Notes: generated by a model from the letters alone, not told the origin. 7,158 bases of DNA from Candidatus Latescibacterota bacterium (GCA_016207265.1 JACQPZ010000141.1:1-7158); one strand, 5' to 3'; positions 1 to 6,853 are shown, counted from the stretch's first letter. Made by a program: numbers and translations.

Positions 1-262
1 AGCCGAGCACGCGGCGGTCGGCGACGCGCGCGGGGCGGGTCTCCTCGCGGCGATCGAGCTGGTGCGCGACCGCGCGTCGCGAGAGCCCGCGCCCGAGCGG
101 GCGGCACAGGTCGTGCGCGCCCTGCTCTACGAGGGGGTTCTGGTTTATCCCGGCGGCGTCCACGACAACGTGATCACCTTCACGCCGCCGCTCCCAATCA
201 CGAGCGGGCAGATCCGCTACGCGGTCGAGGCGCTGGGGAGGGCGCTCCGGAGCGTACGATAG
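1..262 (+). CDS. Class III (PLP-dependent) aminotransferase, C-terminal end only
   Basis: Only the last 86 or so codons are present; the gene enters from the left edge with its frame at base 2 and stops with TAG at 260-262. The visible protein begins AEHAAVGDARGAGLLAAIELV, the small-domain beta strand of class III aminotransferases (consensus roughly VGDVRGxGLMxGIELV). It continues through a conserved LLYEGVLVYPGG stretch and NVITFTPPLPIT, the usual C-terminal segment of GabT/ArgD-like enzymes. The family transfers an amino group from an omega-amino acid or amine to a 2-oxoacid using pyridoxal phosphate in the cytosol. The PLP lysine and the substrate-reading residues lie outside the window, so GABA, acetylornithine or another substrate cannot be decided. 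It converges on the nucleotidase, with 37 bases between the two stop codons. Confidence 0.85.
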   Translation, partial: AEHAAVGDARGAGLLAAIELVRDRASREPAPERAAQVVRALLYEGVLVYPGGVHDNVITFTPPLPITSGQIRYAVEALGRALRSVR

Positions 263-266
263 CCGT

Positions 267-280
267 CAGTCGCGGGACTG
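267..280 (+). other. Small hairpin between convergent genes
   Basis: CAGTC (267-271) and GACTG (276-280) pair around a GCGG loop, giving a 5-bp stem just after the aminotransferase stop codon. There is no T-run on either side, so it is not a classical Rho-independent terminator. It may contribute to 3'-end formation together with the next hairpin. Confidence 0.35.
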
Positions 281-285
281 CGCCC

Positions 286-300
286 GGCGGCGAGGCCGCC
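286..300. terminator. Possible bidirectional 3'-end hairpin without a T-tract
   Basis: GGCGGC (286-291) and GCCGCC (295-300) form a perfect 6-bp all-GC stem around GAG. It lies 23 bases after the aminotransferase stop and overlaps by one base the TAG stop of the nucleotidase on the opposite strand. It is symmetrically placed to end both convergent transcripts. Neither strand has a following U-run, so either termination is Rho-assisted or the stem only protects the 3' ends. Confidence 0.35.
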
Positions 301-1790
301 TAGATATCGTGCGGCATGTACCCGACGGGGGACTGGAAGTAGTAGGTCATCGGGTAGTGGAGGAAGTTGGACACGCGGCTCGTGTAGAGGCACGCGAAGT
401 CCTTGAGCTGGTGCCCGAAGCGGCTCGACTCATTCCCCTCGCGGAAGAGGGAACCCCAGTGCGGGTTGTACGCGCGGTCGATCTTCATGCGGAGGCTGTC
501 GATCTCGGCCTGGACCTCGACCGTGCGGCGGTCGATCTGCGCGATCTCCTCCGGGATCGCCTCGATCCTCGCCGCGATCTCCTGCCGCCGCGCCGCGTCC
601 CCGCCGTCCTGCTCGTCCAAGACCAGCGTCAGGCGGCGCAGCTCCCTGCCCAGCGCCGCCTTGTCGATGTCGAGGTGATGGCGCTCCGCCGAGAGCCGCG
701 CCAGCCGGTCGAAGTCGCGGGCGTTCTCCTGGGTCACCGCGATCTCCCGATCCAGCTCGGGGACGATCATGGCCGTGCGCCACCCCTGCTCCTTCTTGGA
801 GAGCAGGATGTCCCCGTAGGTGTGGTCGCCGAAATAGAGAATCTGGTCCCCCTTCGCGCCCAGGGTGCGCTCCAAGTAACCCCCGTTACCGCCGCGGACC
901 ACGGGCACGGGAGCGGGTAGCGCGACGGCTTCGGGGGTCGGCTCCGGAGCGTCGTTACCGGAGAAGAACGCGGGCTTCTTCGCTTCCACGACGACGAGGT
1001 CGAAGAGCTGGGACCAGTGTGCGGGAGCGCCGCGGCCCCGTTGCAGTATCGTGCGGAGCAGCGAATCGGCATACGCCCATTCGCTGTTCGTGAGGAGAAA
1101 GAGCTTCTTTCCGCCCCGCCGGAATTCCTCGAGCACCGTGCGAAGCTCCTGGTCCACCCGGATGTAGCGGTCGAGATTTCCCGTGATGACGGATTTGAGA
1201 CTCCCGTCGCGGTGGACCTCGTCGATCGTCTCGCGGACGTCCCGGTACGCGCGGGCGTAGTCCGGGCTCTTGCTCCCCGAGCGGTCGAGCTGGTCCACCA
1301 CGCAGAGGAATAGGTACACCTCCGGGAGGTGAAAGAGCGTGTCCACGGAGGAATAGTTCTCGTGGCTCAGCCGGATGTGGGAGGTCCGGTAGGCGCGCGA
1401 CCGCTCCTCGGAGCGGAGCGGGGAGAAGCCGTGATAGCCGCGCGAGACGAAATTGAAATAGTCCATCTTGAGGACGTTGCCGCGCTTCTTGTCCACGACG
1501 AGGCCGCGGATCACGAAGGAGGGATCGTATTTGAGATCCAGGATCTCCCGCGGATACCGTTTCGCCTCGACGAGCATCTTCTTGGTGAGATCGAAGGCAA
1601 GCGCTTCGACCGGGATCGGGTCGTAGCTCGCCAGCGTGTGGTCGAGGTCGAAGCCGATCGCGCGGATCTTGGAGAGCCTCAGGTTTCGGTCGACGAAGAC
1701 GCGGTGCCGGCGTGGGATCCGATGCTCGCGATATCGCAGCGCCCGTGCGGACGGTTCCGGCTCCGCGGCCGCGTTCTTGACCATGGCCAT
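300..1790 (-). CDS. HAD-superfamily IMP/GMP-type (cN-II-like) 5'-nucleotidase
   Basis: This 496-residue protein matches the HAD-IG 5'-nucleotidase family, relatives of eukaryotic cytosolic 5'-nucleotidase II, which dephosphorylate purine nucleoside monophosphates. All four HAD motifs are visible. Motif I is GFDLDHT, with nucleophile Asp48 and acid/base Asp50. Motif II is LFLLTNSEW, with Thr234. Motif III is the lysine pair in AKKPAFF, at 271-272. Motif IV is YFGDHTYGD, with Asp322 and Asp327 for Mg2+. The large cap lies between motifs I and II, as is usual for the family. An Ala/Pro-rich linker (about 280-298) sits between motifs III and IV, and a charged helical, probably coiled-coil stretch spans about 360-440. 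The C terminus ends in a VGYMPHDI-type tail typical of the group. The length is normal and no signal peptide is seen, so it is cytosolic. I chose the ATG at 1790 because a TACAAT -10 box ends exactly 6 bases before it; there is no Shine-Dalgarno, and the ATG at 1784 is the alternative. Confidence 0.9.
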   Translation of the reverse strand: MAMVKNAAAEPEPSARALRYREHRIPRRHRVFVDRNLRLSKIRAIGFDLDHTLASYDPIPVEALAFDLTKKMLVEAKRYPREILDLKYDPSFVIRGLVVDKKRGNVLKMDYFNFVSRGYHGFSPLRSEERSRAYRTSHIRLSHENYSSVDTLFHLPEVYLFLCVVDQLDRSGSKSPDYARAYRDVRETIDEVHRDGSLKSVITGNLDRYIRVDQELRTVLEEFRRGGKKLFLLTNSEWAYADSLLRTILQRGRGAPAHWSQLFDLVVVEAKKPAFFSGNDAPEPTPEAVALPAPVPVVRGGNGGYLERTLGAKGDQILYFGDHTYGDILLSKKEQGWRTAMIVPELDREIAVTQENARDFDRLARLSAERHHLDIDKAALGRELRRLTLVLDEQDGGDAARRQEIAARIEAIPEEIAQIDRRTVEVQAEIDSLRMKIDRAYNPHWGSLFREGNESSRFGHQLKDFACLYTSRVSNFLHYPMTYYFQSPVGYMPHDI

Positions 1791-1796
1791 GCGCGC

Positions 1797-1802
1797 ATTG
1801 TA
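1797..1802 (-). promoter_or_regulatory. -10 box of the 5'-nucleotidase, leaderless type
   Basis: On the minus strand the sequence reads TACAAT, then GCGCGC, then the ATG at 1790. TACAAT matches the sigma70-type -10 consensus at 5 of 6 positions. With a normal 6-7 base distance to the start site, transcription would begin at or next to the A of ATG. No good -35 hexamer is found 16-19 bases upstream. It lies back to back with the + strand promoter at 1809-1837, so RNA polymerase probably cannot occupy both at once. Confidence 0.5.
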
Positions 1803-1808
1803 GGCGAC

Positions 1809-1837
1809 TTGACGCCGCTTCGGCCACTCTCTACTGT
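1809..1837 (+). promoter_or_regulatory. Promoter of the GlmU-like/rhomboid operon, leaderless type
   Basis: TTGACG (1809-1814) matches the -35 consensus at 5 of 6 positions. After a 17-base spacer comes TACTGT (1832-1837), a weak -10 that fits the TANNNT pattern. Six bases (GCGGGG) then separate it from the ATG at 1844, placing the start site at or beside the start codon. The same box-to-ATG geometry occurs for the divergent nucleotidase gene. Confidence 0.5.
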
Positions 1838-1843
1838 GCGGGG

Positions 1844-3151
1844 ATGAATCTCTGCTTGTACGAAGACGCGGAGGCGGCGTCGTTCGGTCCTCTGACGCTC
1901 CTCAGGCCGATCTTCGCGCTCCGCTGCGGGATCTTCACCCTCGCGGAGAAGCTCGCGCTCGCGTTTCCGGAATCCCGGCTCTGTCTCCTCGTGCGCCCGC
2001 ACCTCGAGGAATGGACGAGGCAGCTCTACCCGTCGGCCCACGTGGGCGATCCGCCGCCGGAGGAGACGATCTTCCTGAACGGCCGCCTGTGCATGACGGA
2101 CGACGAGGTCCTTCACTTCCTGGCGGCCTCGCCCCAGGAGGCGACCTACATGGCGCAGGGGACGCTGTTCGCGGCCAAGGTGCGCGGCGAGCGGGTGGGG
2201 CACGCGTGCCGCCATCTCCGCGAGGGAAATCCCGAGCGCGCGTTCGAGGACGTGCGGTTCCCCGCCGAGGTGCAGGGATTCCTCGCCCGCTCGTGCGCCG
2301 ATCTGATCCGCTGGAGCCCGAGGCAGATCCTCCAGGATTCGCGCTACCTCTTCGAAGGAGGGGTGGTGCGCGGCACGGTGGACGACGGCGTCCGGCTGCT
2401 GAAGCCGGGCGCAATCCATGTCGCCCGGGGAGCCCGCGTGATGGCCGGCTCGGTGATCAACGCGGAGGGAGGGCCCGTGGTCATCCGCGAGAACGCGACC
2501 GTGGAGCCACTCGCCTACGTGGAGGGCCCGGCGTCGGTCGGCGAGGGATCGATCGTGCGCGCCATGGCGAGGATCCGGAGCGGAACCTCGATCGGTCCCT
2601 TGTGCCGGGTCGGCGGCGAGATCGCCGAGACCGTGTTCCAGGGTTACGCGAACAAGCAGCACGACGGCTTCCTGGGGCACTCGTTCGTCGGCGAGTGGGT
2701 GAATCTCGGCGCCAACACGAACACGAGCGACTTGAAAAACACCTACACGAACGTGCGGACGTACCGCACGGCGCGCGAATACCTGGACCGGGAAGGGCAG
2801 GATTCGGGGCAGCTCCTCTTGGGCGTTCAGGTGGGTGATTTCACCAAGACGGGGATCACCACGTCGTTCGCGACCGGAGCGACCGTGGGAGTCGGCTGCA
2901 ATCTGTTCGGGACGGAGGTCATGCCGGCGTACGTGCCCTCGTTCGTCTGGGGCGCTCCCGGATCGTTCGTCGAGCATCGGATCGATCCGATGATCGAGAC
3001 CGCGCTCCGCGCGATGGAGCGCCGGCAGGTGGATCTCGCGACGGAGCTGGATTCGCTGCTCCGCCGGGCGCACGAGGAGACGCGCGGCGACCGGACGGCG
3101 TTCCTCGAGGCCATGGCGGGATCCAGGTCCCGCCGCGGTGCGCCCGCGTGA
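1844..3151 (+). CDS. GlmU-like putative sugar nucleotidyltransferase with left-handed beta-helix domain
   Basis: This 435-residue cytosolic protein belongs to the alternative GlmU-like family: an NTP_transf_4-type N-terminal domain followed by a left-handed beta-helix acyltransferase-like domain. The N terminus shows the family signature with PLTLLRPIFALRCGI (about 16-30) and FLNGRL (77-82). It lacks the GxGTRM nucleotide loop of classical GlmU, as the alternative family does. Hexapeptide-like turns run from about 185 to 355. They include the strongly conserved FQGYANKQHDGFLGHSFVGE (265-284) and NLGANTNTSDLKNTY (287-301) stretches, where acetyltransferase active-site residues of LbH sugar enzymes lie. 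The tail after about 375 is charged and helical. The proposed role is sugar-1-phosphate uridylyl/acetyl transfer, perhaps making UDP-GlcNAc for the envelope; that substrate is inferred from family membership. The start is supported by the -10 box 6 bases upstream. It overlaps the rhomboid gene by 4 bases. Confidence 0.85.
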   Translation: MNLCLYEDAEAASFGPLTLLRPIFALRCGIFTLAEKLALAFPESRLCLLVRPHLEEWTRQLYPSAHVGDPPPEETIFLNGRLCMTDDEVLHFLAASPQEATYMAQGTLFAAKVRGERVGHACRHLREGNPERAFEDVRFPAEVQGFLARSCADLIRWSPRQILQDSRYLFEGGVVRGTVDDGVRLLKPGAIHVARGARVMAGSVINAEGGPVVIRENATVEPLAYVEGPASVGEGSIVRAMARIRSGTSIGPLCRVGGEIAETVFQGYANKQHDGFLGHSFVGEWVNLGANTNTSDLKNTYTNVRTYRTAREYLDREGQDSGQLLLGVQVGDFTKTGITTSFATGATVGVGCNLFGTEVMPAYVPSFVWGAPGSFVEHRIDPMIETALRAMERRQVDLATELDSLLRRAHEETRGDRTAFLEAMAGSRSRRGAPA

Positions 3152-3891
3152 GGTGGGATCGGGGAGGGGCGCGGACGTTCATGATCGGGGGATCGGCCAC
3201 CCCCGCCGTCAAGGGACTGCTCATCGCGAACGTCTCGGTCTTCCTGTTCCAGGCGCTCGCGGGCACGTTCGCCCAGGTCCGGTTGGACCGCCTGTTCGGC
3301 CTGGTGCCCTACGAGGTGGTTCACCACCTCTTTCTCTGGCAGCTCGCCACGTACATGTTCCTGCACGGCGGGCTCCTCCACATCGCGTTCAACCTGCTCG
3401 CCCTCTGGATGTTCGGGAGCGAGCTGGAGTCGCTGTGGGGAACGCGGCGCTTCATGCGCTTCTACTTCATCACCGGGATCGGAGCCGCGATCATATCGAC
3501 GCTCGTCACGCCGTCGAGCCCGATCCCGATCATCGGGGCGTCGGGCGCGATCTACGGGCTCCTCGCCGCCTACGGGCTCCTCTTTCCGGATCGCGTGATC
3601 CTTCTCTACTTCGTGCTTCCGATCCGCGCCAAGTACCTGGTCCTCATCCTCGGGCTCGTCACGTTCTGGTCGAGCGTCTCCGCCGTGGGCGGCGGCGTCG
3701 CGCACGTGGCGCACCTCGGCGGGATGGTGTTCGGCTGGCTCTATCTGCGCGGGCCCCGGTGGCCGCGGTTCGGGTCGGGGCTACGCGACGCGTATGGAAG
3801 GTGGAGGCGCGACCGGCTGAGGAAGCGGTTCCAGGTCTACTACCAGAAAACACGCGGAGAGAACGACCGTCCGGAGGACAAGAAGCGGTAA
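3148..3891 (+). CDS. Rhomboid-family intramembrane serine protease
   Basis: This 247-residue membrane protein has about six hydrophobic segments (roughly 21-40, 63-90, 103-121, 127-146, 161-179, 183-201). Rhomboid catalytic features are all present: the GASG motif with nucleophile Ser132, the AHLGG motif in the last helix with His189, and an H-x3-N motif (His78, Asn82) in the second segment that would line the oxyanion site. The segment ESLWGTRRF (about 92-102) is also typical of the family. The protein would cleave transmembrane substrates within the membrane; the substrate is unknown. The C-terminal tail after 203 is short and strongly basic and probably cytosolic. I chose the GTG at 3148 because it overlaps the upstream stop as GTGA, suggesting translational coupling. 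An ATG at 3181 behind a purine-rich GGGGAGGGG (3161-3169) is a real alternative and would remove 11 residues. It is the second gene of the operon. Confidence 0.9.
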   Translation: MRWDRGGARTFMIGGSATPAVKGLLIANVSVFLFQALAGTFAQVRLDRLFGLVPYEVVHHLFLWQLATYMFLHGGLLHIAFNLLALWMFGSELESLWGTRRFMRFYFITGIGAAIISTLVTPSSPIPIIGASGAIYGLLAAYGLLFPDRVILLYFVLPIRAKYLVLILGLVTFWSSVSAVGGGVAHVAHLGGMVFGWLYLRGPRWPRFGSGLRDAYGRWRRDRLRKRFQVYYQKTRGENDRPEDKKR

Positions 3892-3945
3892 GGGCTCAGG
3901 CGCCCCGGATCGTCCCGAGGCGGCGTGCTGATCCCGCGCGGACCT
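3892..3945. other. Gap between convergent rhomboid and korB genes
   Basis: These 54 bases separate two convergent stop codons. A TCAGGCGCC direct repeat occurs at 3896-3904 and again at 3946-3954, the second copy beginning inside korB's stop codon. The GGCGCC cores are self-complementary, so they could also pair across a loop of about 44 bases. There is no compact stem followed by a T-run, so I see no convincing intrinsic terminator for either operon. Confidence 0.3.
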
Positions 3946-4995
3946 TCAGGCGCCTCCGGTCATGAGCGACGACATCACTTCATCCAGAACCTTCTTCGGC
4001 GGGCGGACCCGCTCGAGCGGAAGCGTCGCTAGGGGCTCGTCCACGAGGTGGAGGTCCGCGTCCAGGGAGTCCTTGTCGGGGTCGAGGTACAGGATCCCGG
4101 TCACGAACTTGTCCTCCTGCCGGCCGCGATGGATCACCTCCAGGGCCCGGAGCGCGTCGCCCGGGTCGTAATCCTCCTCGAGCTTCCTCAGCGTGATGCG
4201 CGACCCGTCGTGGAGGGTCACTTCCCGGGTCTCCCCCGGCGGATAATCCACCTCGATATTCTCGTAGTGCGGAACGAACGTGATGTCATGGAGCGGCGCG
4301 TCGTGCTCCTTCACGTTCAGGTAGCTCTTCGTGGAGCCCTCGTGATTGTTGAACGTGACGCAGGGACTGATCACGTCGATCACCGCCGTTCCGCGATGGG
4401 AGAACGCCGCCCTGAGAATCGGGCGGAGCTGCTTCGGGTCGCCCGAGAACGACCGCGCCACGAACCCGCAGCCCAGCTCGATCGCCAGAGCGCAGACGTC
4501 GATCGGCATCAGCTCGTTCACGCGGCCCGATTTCGCCTTGCTCCCCACGTCGGCCGTCGCCGAGAACTGCCCCTTCGTGAGCCCGTACACCCCGTTGTTC
4601 TCGACGATGTGAACCAGGGGAACGTTCCGGCGCACGAGGTGGAGGAACTGGCCCAGGCCGATCGACGCCGTGTCTCCGTCCCCCGACACCCCCAGCATCG
4701 TGAGCCCGTGGTTGGCCACGAAGACTCCCGTCGCGATGGACGGCATGCGTCCGTGCACGGCGTTGAACCCGTGGGAGCGGCCGAGGAAATAGGCCGGGGT
4801 CTTGCTCGAGCAGCCGATGCCGGAGAGTTTCGCCACGCGGTGCGGCGCGATCCCGGCCTCGAACGCCGCCTGGATGATGCTTCCCGTGATCGCGTCGTGC
4901 CCGCAGCCGGGGCAGAGCGTGGATTTCGCCCCCTTGTATTCGTTCAGCGTGAGGCCGATGCGGTTCTTGTCGCCGTTCGATTCGACCGTGCTCAC
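3946..4995 (-). CDS. korB: 2-oxoacid:ferredoxin oxidoreductase beta subunit (probably 2-oxoglutarate)
   Basis: This is the 349-residue thiamine-pyrophosphate and iron-sulfur subunit of a two-subunit 2-oxoacid:ferredoxin oxidoreductase. CPGCGH gives Cys28 and Cys31, GIGCSS gives Cys62 and SPCVTF gives Cys212, together a plausible four-cysteine [4Fe-4S] site. The TPP/Mg motif is GDGDTASIG (105-113) followed by NNGVYGLTKGQ (133-143). The C-terminal part from about 210 is the beta-subunit C-terminal domain. With KorA it converts 2-oxoacid, CoA and oxidized ferredoxin to acyl-CoA, CO2 and reduced ferredoxin in the cytosol, reversibly. The start is the GTG at 4993-4995: it overlaps the korA TGA as GTGA, has a GGAAGGAG ribosome site 10 bases upstream, and lies just before the conserved region. 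The same frame stays open far upstream through korA, but that extension is not a protein. 2-oxoglutarate is the likeliest substrate by similarity to KorAB of mycobacteria and magnetococci. Confidence 0.93.
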   Translation of the reverse strand: MSTVESNGDKNRIGLTLNEYKGAKSTLCPGCGHDAITGSIIQAAFEAGIAPHRVAKLSGIGCSSKTPAYFLGRSHGFNAVHGRMPSIATGVFVANHGLTMLGVSGDGDTASIGLGQFLHLVRRNVPLVHIVENNGVYGLTKGQFSATADVGSKAKSGRVNELMPIDVCALAIELGCGFVARSFSGDPKQLRPILRAAFSHRGTAVIDVISPCVTFNNHEGSTKSYLNVKEHDAPLHDITFVPHYENIEVDYPPGETREVTLHDGSRITLRKLEEDYDPGDALRALEVIHRGRQEDKFVTGILYLDPDKDSLDADLHLVDEPLATLPLERVRPPKKVLDEVMSSLMTGGA

Positions 4996-6791
4996 CGTGC
5001 CAGCACTCCTTCCCGCTCCCGGTTCTTGATCTGATCGACAATCGTCTGCGCGTCGATCGGGAGTCCATCGTAGTGGAGGACCGATCGCAGCTTCGTGGCC
5101 AGCGCGGGGTATTCCATCTTGAGAAGCGCCGCCATCTGGCCGTCGCGGTTTTGCTCGACGACGTACACGCGATCGTGCGATTCGAGAAACGCGCGCACTT
5201 CCTTGCTGAATGGAATCGCCTTCAGAAGAAGATAGCTCGTCTCGAGCCCCTGGGGAGTCAGGAGATCCCGCGCCTCGAGGACCGCCCAGTGGCTCGTGCC
5301 GAACGCGAGGATCCCGATCTCGGCGCCGCGCGCCCGCTCGACGACCGGCGGCGGCACCAACGTCCGCGCGGTCTCGTATTTCTTCGCGAGGCGGTCCATG
5401 ACGCGGGCGTACGTCTCGGCGTTCTCCGTGTACTTCGCCCGCTCGTCGTGCCCCGAGCCGCGCGTGAAACAGCCCGCGAGCGGGTGATCGGTCCCCGGAA
5501 GCGTCCGGTAGGGGATTCCGTCGCCGTCCACGTCCCGGTACCGCTCGAACTTGCCGATTCGCGTCAGGTCGGCGGCCGTCAACACCTTCCCGCGATCCCA
5601 GGGTTTTTCCGGGTACCGGAAGGGATCCGACATCCAGACGTTCATCCCGAGATCGAGGTCGGAGAGCACGAAGACGGGCGCCTGGAGCCGCTCGGCGAGG
5701 TCGAAGGATTCCATGCCGTATTCGTAGCAGTCCTCCACCGTCGCGGGTAAGAGGATCACATGCTTCGTGTCGCCGTGGGAAAGAAACGCGACGGAGAGGA
5801 GATCCGCCTGCGACGTGCGCGTCGGGAGCCCGGTGCTCGGCCCCACGCGCTGGATGTCCCAGATCACGGCGGGGATCTCCGCGTAGTACGAGTACCCCGT
5901 GAACTCGGTCATGAGCGAAAGCCCGGGTCCCGACGTCGTCGTCATCGCGCGCGCCCCGCACCATGAAGCGCCGAGCACCATCCCGATCGCGGCGATCTCG
6001 TCCTCCGCCTGGATGATCCCGAACGTGGCGCGGCCGGTCTTGGGATCGCGCCGGTAGCGCTCGAGGTAGCCCTGCAGGGCTTCCGCGAGGCTCGACGAGG
6101 GGGTGATCGGATACCACGAGAGAAACGTGATCCCGCCGAACATCGCGCCCAACGCCGCCGCGTCGTTCCCTTCGATGAGGATTTTCCCGGCCGTCCTGTC
6201 CCTCCGTTCCACCCGGAACGGGGAGGAGCCCAGATTCCGCGCCGCGTATTCCATGCCGGCCCGAACGGCGGCGAGATTCGTTTCGAGCGCCTTCGGCTTC
6301 CGACCGAGCTGCGCTTGGAGCGCACGCTCGACCTCGTCCGGATCGATGCCGACGATGCTGGCCACGACTCCCACGTACACCATGTTCACGACCAGCTTGC
6401 GGAACTTGGCGTCGGGCACCAGCGGCTCGACCAGCTTCTGGAACGGGATCTTGTAGACGGTCCGATCTGACGGGATCGCCGGCGTCGGAAGGCCCTCGTT
6501 CAGGACGATGACCGACCCCGGTCCCATGGCCTGAATGTCCTCGACCGAGGTTTCGGGGTTCATGGCGACGAGCACGTCGTTGGCGCGACGGCGCGCGAGA
6601 TAGCCGCGGTCGCTCACGCGAATCGTGAACCACGTGGGAAGGCCGGCGATGTTCGACGGGAACAGATTCTTGCCCGAAACGGGGACGCCCATCTGGAAGA
6701 TGGCGCGCATCAGCGTCGTGTTAGCGGTCTGGCTTCCGGAGCCGTTGACGGTCGCTACGTGGATGCTGAAATCGTTGATCGTTCCGCTCAA
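4992..6791 (-). CDS. korA: 2-oxoacid:ferredoxin oxidoreductase alpha subunit, gamma-alpha fusion
   Basis: This 599-residue subunit is a natural fusion of the gamma domain and the alpha (TPP pyrimidine-binding) domain. The gamma domain, about 7-190, begins with NGSGSQTAN and GVPVSGKNLFPSNIAGLPTW. The alpha domain starts near 205 and shows the characteristic YPITPSSS (227-234) and QAEDEIAAIGMVLGAS (261-276). GPSTGLPTRTSQADL (317-331) and a conserved DVDGDGIPYRTLPG segment (420-433) follow. The C-terminal part from about 490 is the alpha-subunit CoA-side domain. Length and order are normal for KorA of the two-subunit class. The start is an unusual TTG at 6789-6791, chosen because GAGG (6800-6803) sits 8 bases upstream, no in-frame ATG or GTG lies nearby, and the NDFSIHVATV beginning matches family N termini. 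It is the first gene of korA-korB, with a predicted leader of about 55 bases carrying a strong hairpin. No pyruvate-specific delta subunit is encoded nearby. Confidence 0.93.
   Translation of the reverse strand: MSGTINDFSIHVATVNGSGSQTANTTLMRAIFQMGVPVSGKNLFPSNIAGLPTWFTIRVSDRGYLARRRANDVLVAMNPETSVEDIQAMGPGSVIVLNEGLPTPAIPSDRTVYKIPFQKLVEPLVPDAKFRKLVVNMVYVGVVASIVGIDPDEVERALQAQLGRKPKALETNLAAVRAGMEYAARNLGSSPFRVERRDRTAGKILIEGNDAAALGAMFGGITFLSWYPITPSSSLAEALQGYLERYRRDPKTGRATFGIIQAEDEIAAIGMVLGASWCGARAMTTTSGPGLSLMTEFTGYSYYAEIPAVIWDIQRVGPSTGLPTRTSQADLLSVAFLSHGDTKHVILLPATVEDCYEYGMESFDLAERLQAPVFVLSDLDLGMNVWMSDPFRYPEKPWDRGKVLTAADLTRIGKFERYRDVDGDGIPYRTLPGTDHPLAGCFTRGSGHDERAKYTENAETYARVMDRLAKKYETARTLVPPPVVERARGAEIGILAFGTSHWAVLEARDLLTPQGLETSYLLLKAIPFSKEVRAFLESHDRVYVVEQNRDGQMAALLKMEYPALATKLRSVLHYDGLPIDAQTIVDQIKNREREGVLAR
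5006..5013 (-). promoter_or_regulatory. Ribosome binding site of korB
   Basis: The minus strand reads GGAAGGAG, a strong Shine-Dalgarno, inside the last codons of korA. AGGAG ends 10 bases before the GTG start at 4995. It settles the korB start, because the reading frame is open much further upstream. Confidence 0.7.
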
Positions 6792-6805
6792 TGTCGAATC
6801 CTCAT
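6788..6805 (-). other. Possible 5-codon upstream ORF overlapping the korA start
   Basis: The minus strand reads ATG AGG ATT CGA CAT TGA, encoding MRIRH. Its TGA overlaps the korA TTG as TTGA, and its ATG overlaps the GAGG ribosome site of korA. It has no Shine-Dalgarno of its own. It could couple or dampen korA translation, but a 6-codon ORF can easily arise by chance. Confidence 0.25.
6800..6803 (-). promoter_or_regulatory. Ribosome binding site of korA
   Basis: GAGG on the minus strand lies 8 bases before the TTG codon at 6789-6791. This spacing is good and is the main evidence for the non-ATG start. Confidence 0.6.
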
Positions 6806-6825
6806 GCTGTGATTGACGATGGAGA

Positions 6826-6847
6826 CTCGGCCCCGCGCGGGGCCGAG
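6826..6847 (-). other. Perfect 11-bp palindrome at the predicted 5' end of korAB mRNA
   Basis: CTCGGCCCCGC (6826-6836) is followed directly by its exact reverse complement (6837-6847). The RNA would form a stem of about 9 bp with a tight 4-base GCGC loop. The predicted korA start site is around 6846-6848, so the hairpin would sit at the very 5' end of the message, 34 bases before the TTG start. This arrangement usually protects mRNA from 5' decay; it could also be a DNA operator. On the + strand the stem is followed by a pyrimidine-rich stretch but no true T-run, so a + strand terminator is less likely. Confidence 0.6.
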
Positions 6848-6853
6848 CGCTTC

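Noticed and set aside
955..1827. 290-codon open frame overlapping the nucleotidase on the same strand
   Set aside because: It is the nucleotidase read in another frame, with no recognisable domain; the HAD motifs are all in the other frame.
1679..3073. 464-codon open frame antisense to the GlmU-like gene
   Set aside because: Composition is typical of a high-GC shadow frame (Arg, His, Pro, Glu rich) and the opposite strand is clearly coding.
3181..3891. Rhomboid start at the ATG at 3181 instead of the GTG at 3148
   Set aside because: Not excluded, but the GTGA overlap with the upstream gene favours 3148; the purine-rich tract is 11-13 bases away from the ATG, longer than ideal.
4048..5034. 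328-codon open frame antisense to korB
   Set aside because: Shadow frame of conserved korB, rich in Arg/Val/Glu, with no motif.
4996..6633. In-frame open extension of korB through korA, giving an apparent 895-residue ORF
   Set aside because: The extra 546 residues are Arg/Gly/Pro-rich, resemble nothing, and lie out of frame over the well-conserved korA. The GTG at 4995 with a ribosome site explains the real korB start.
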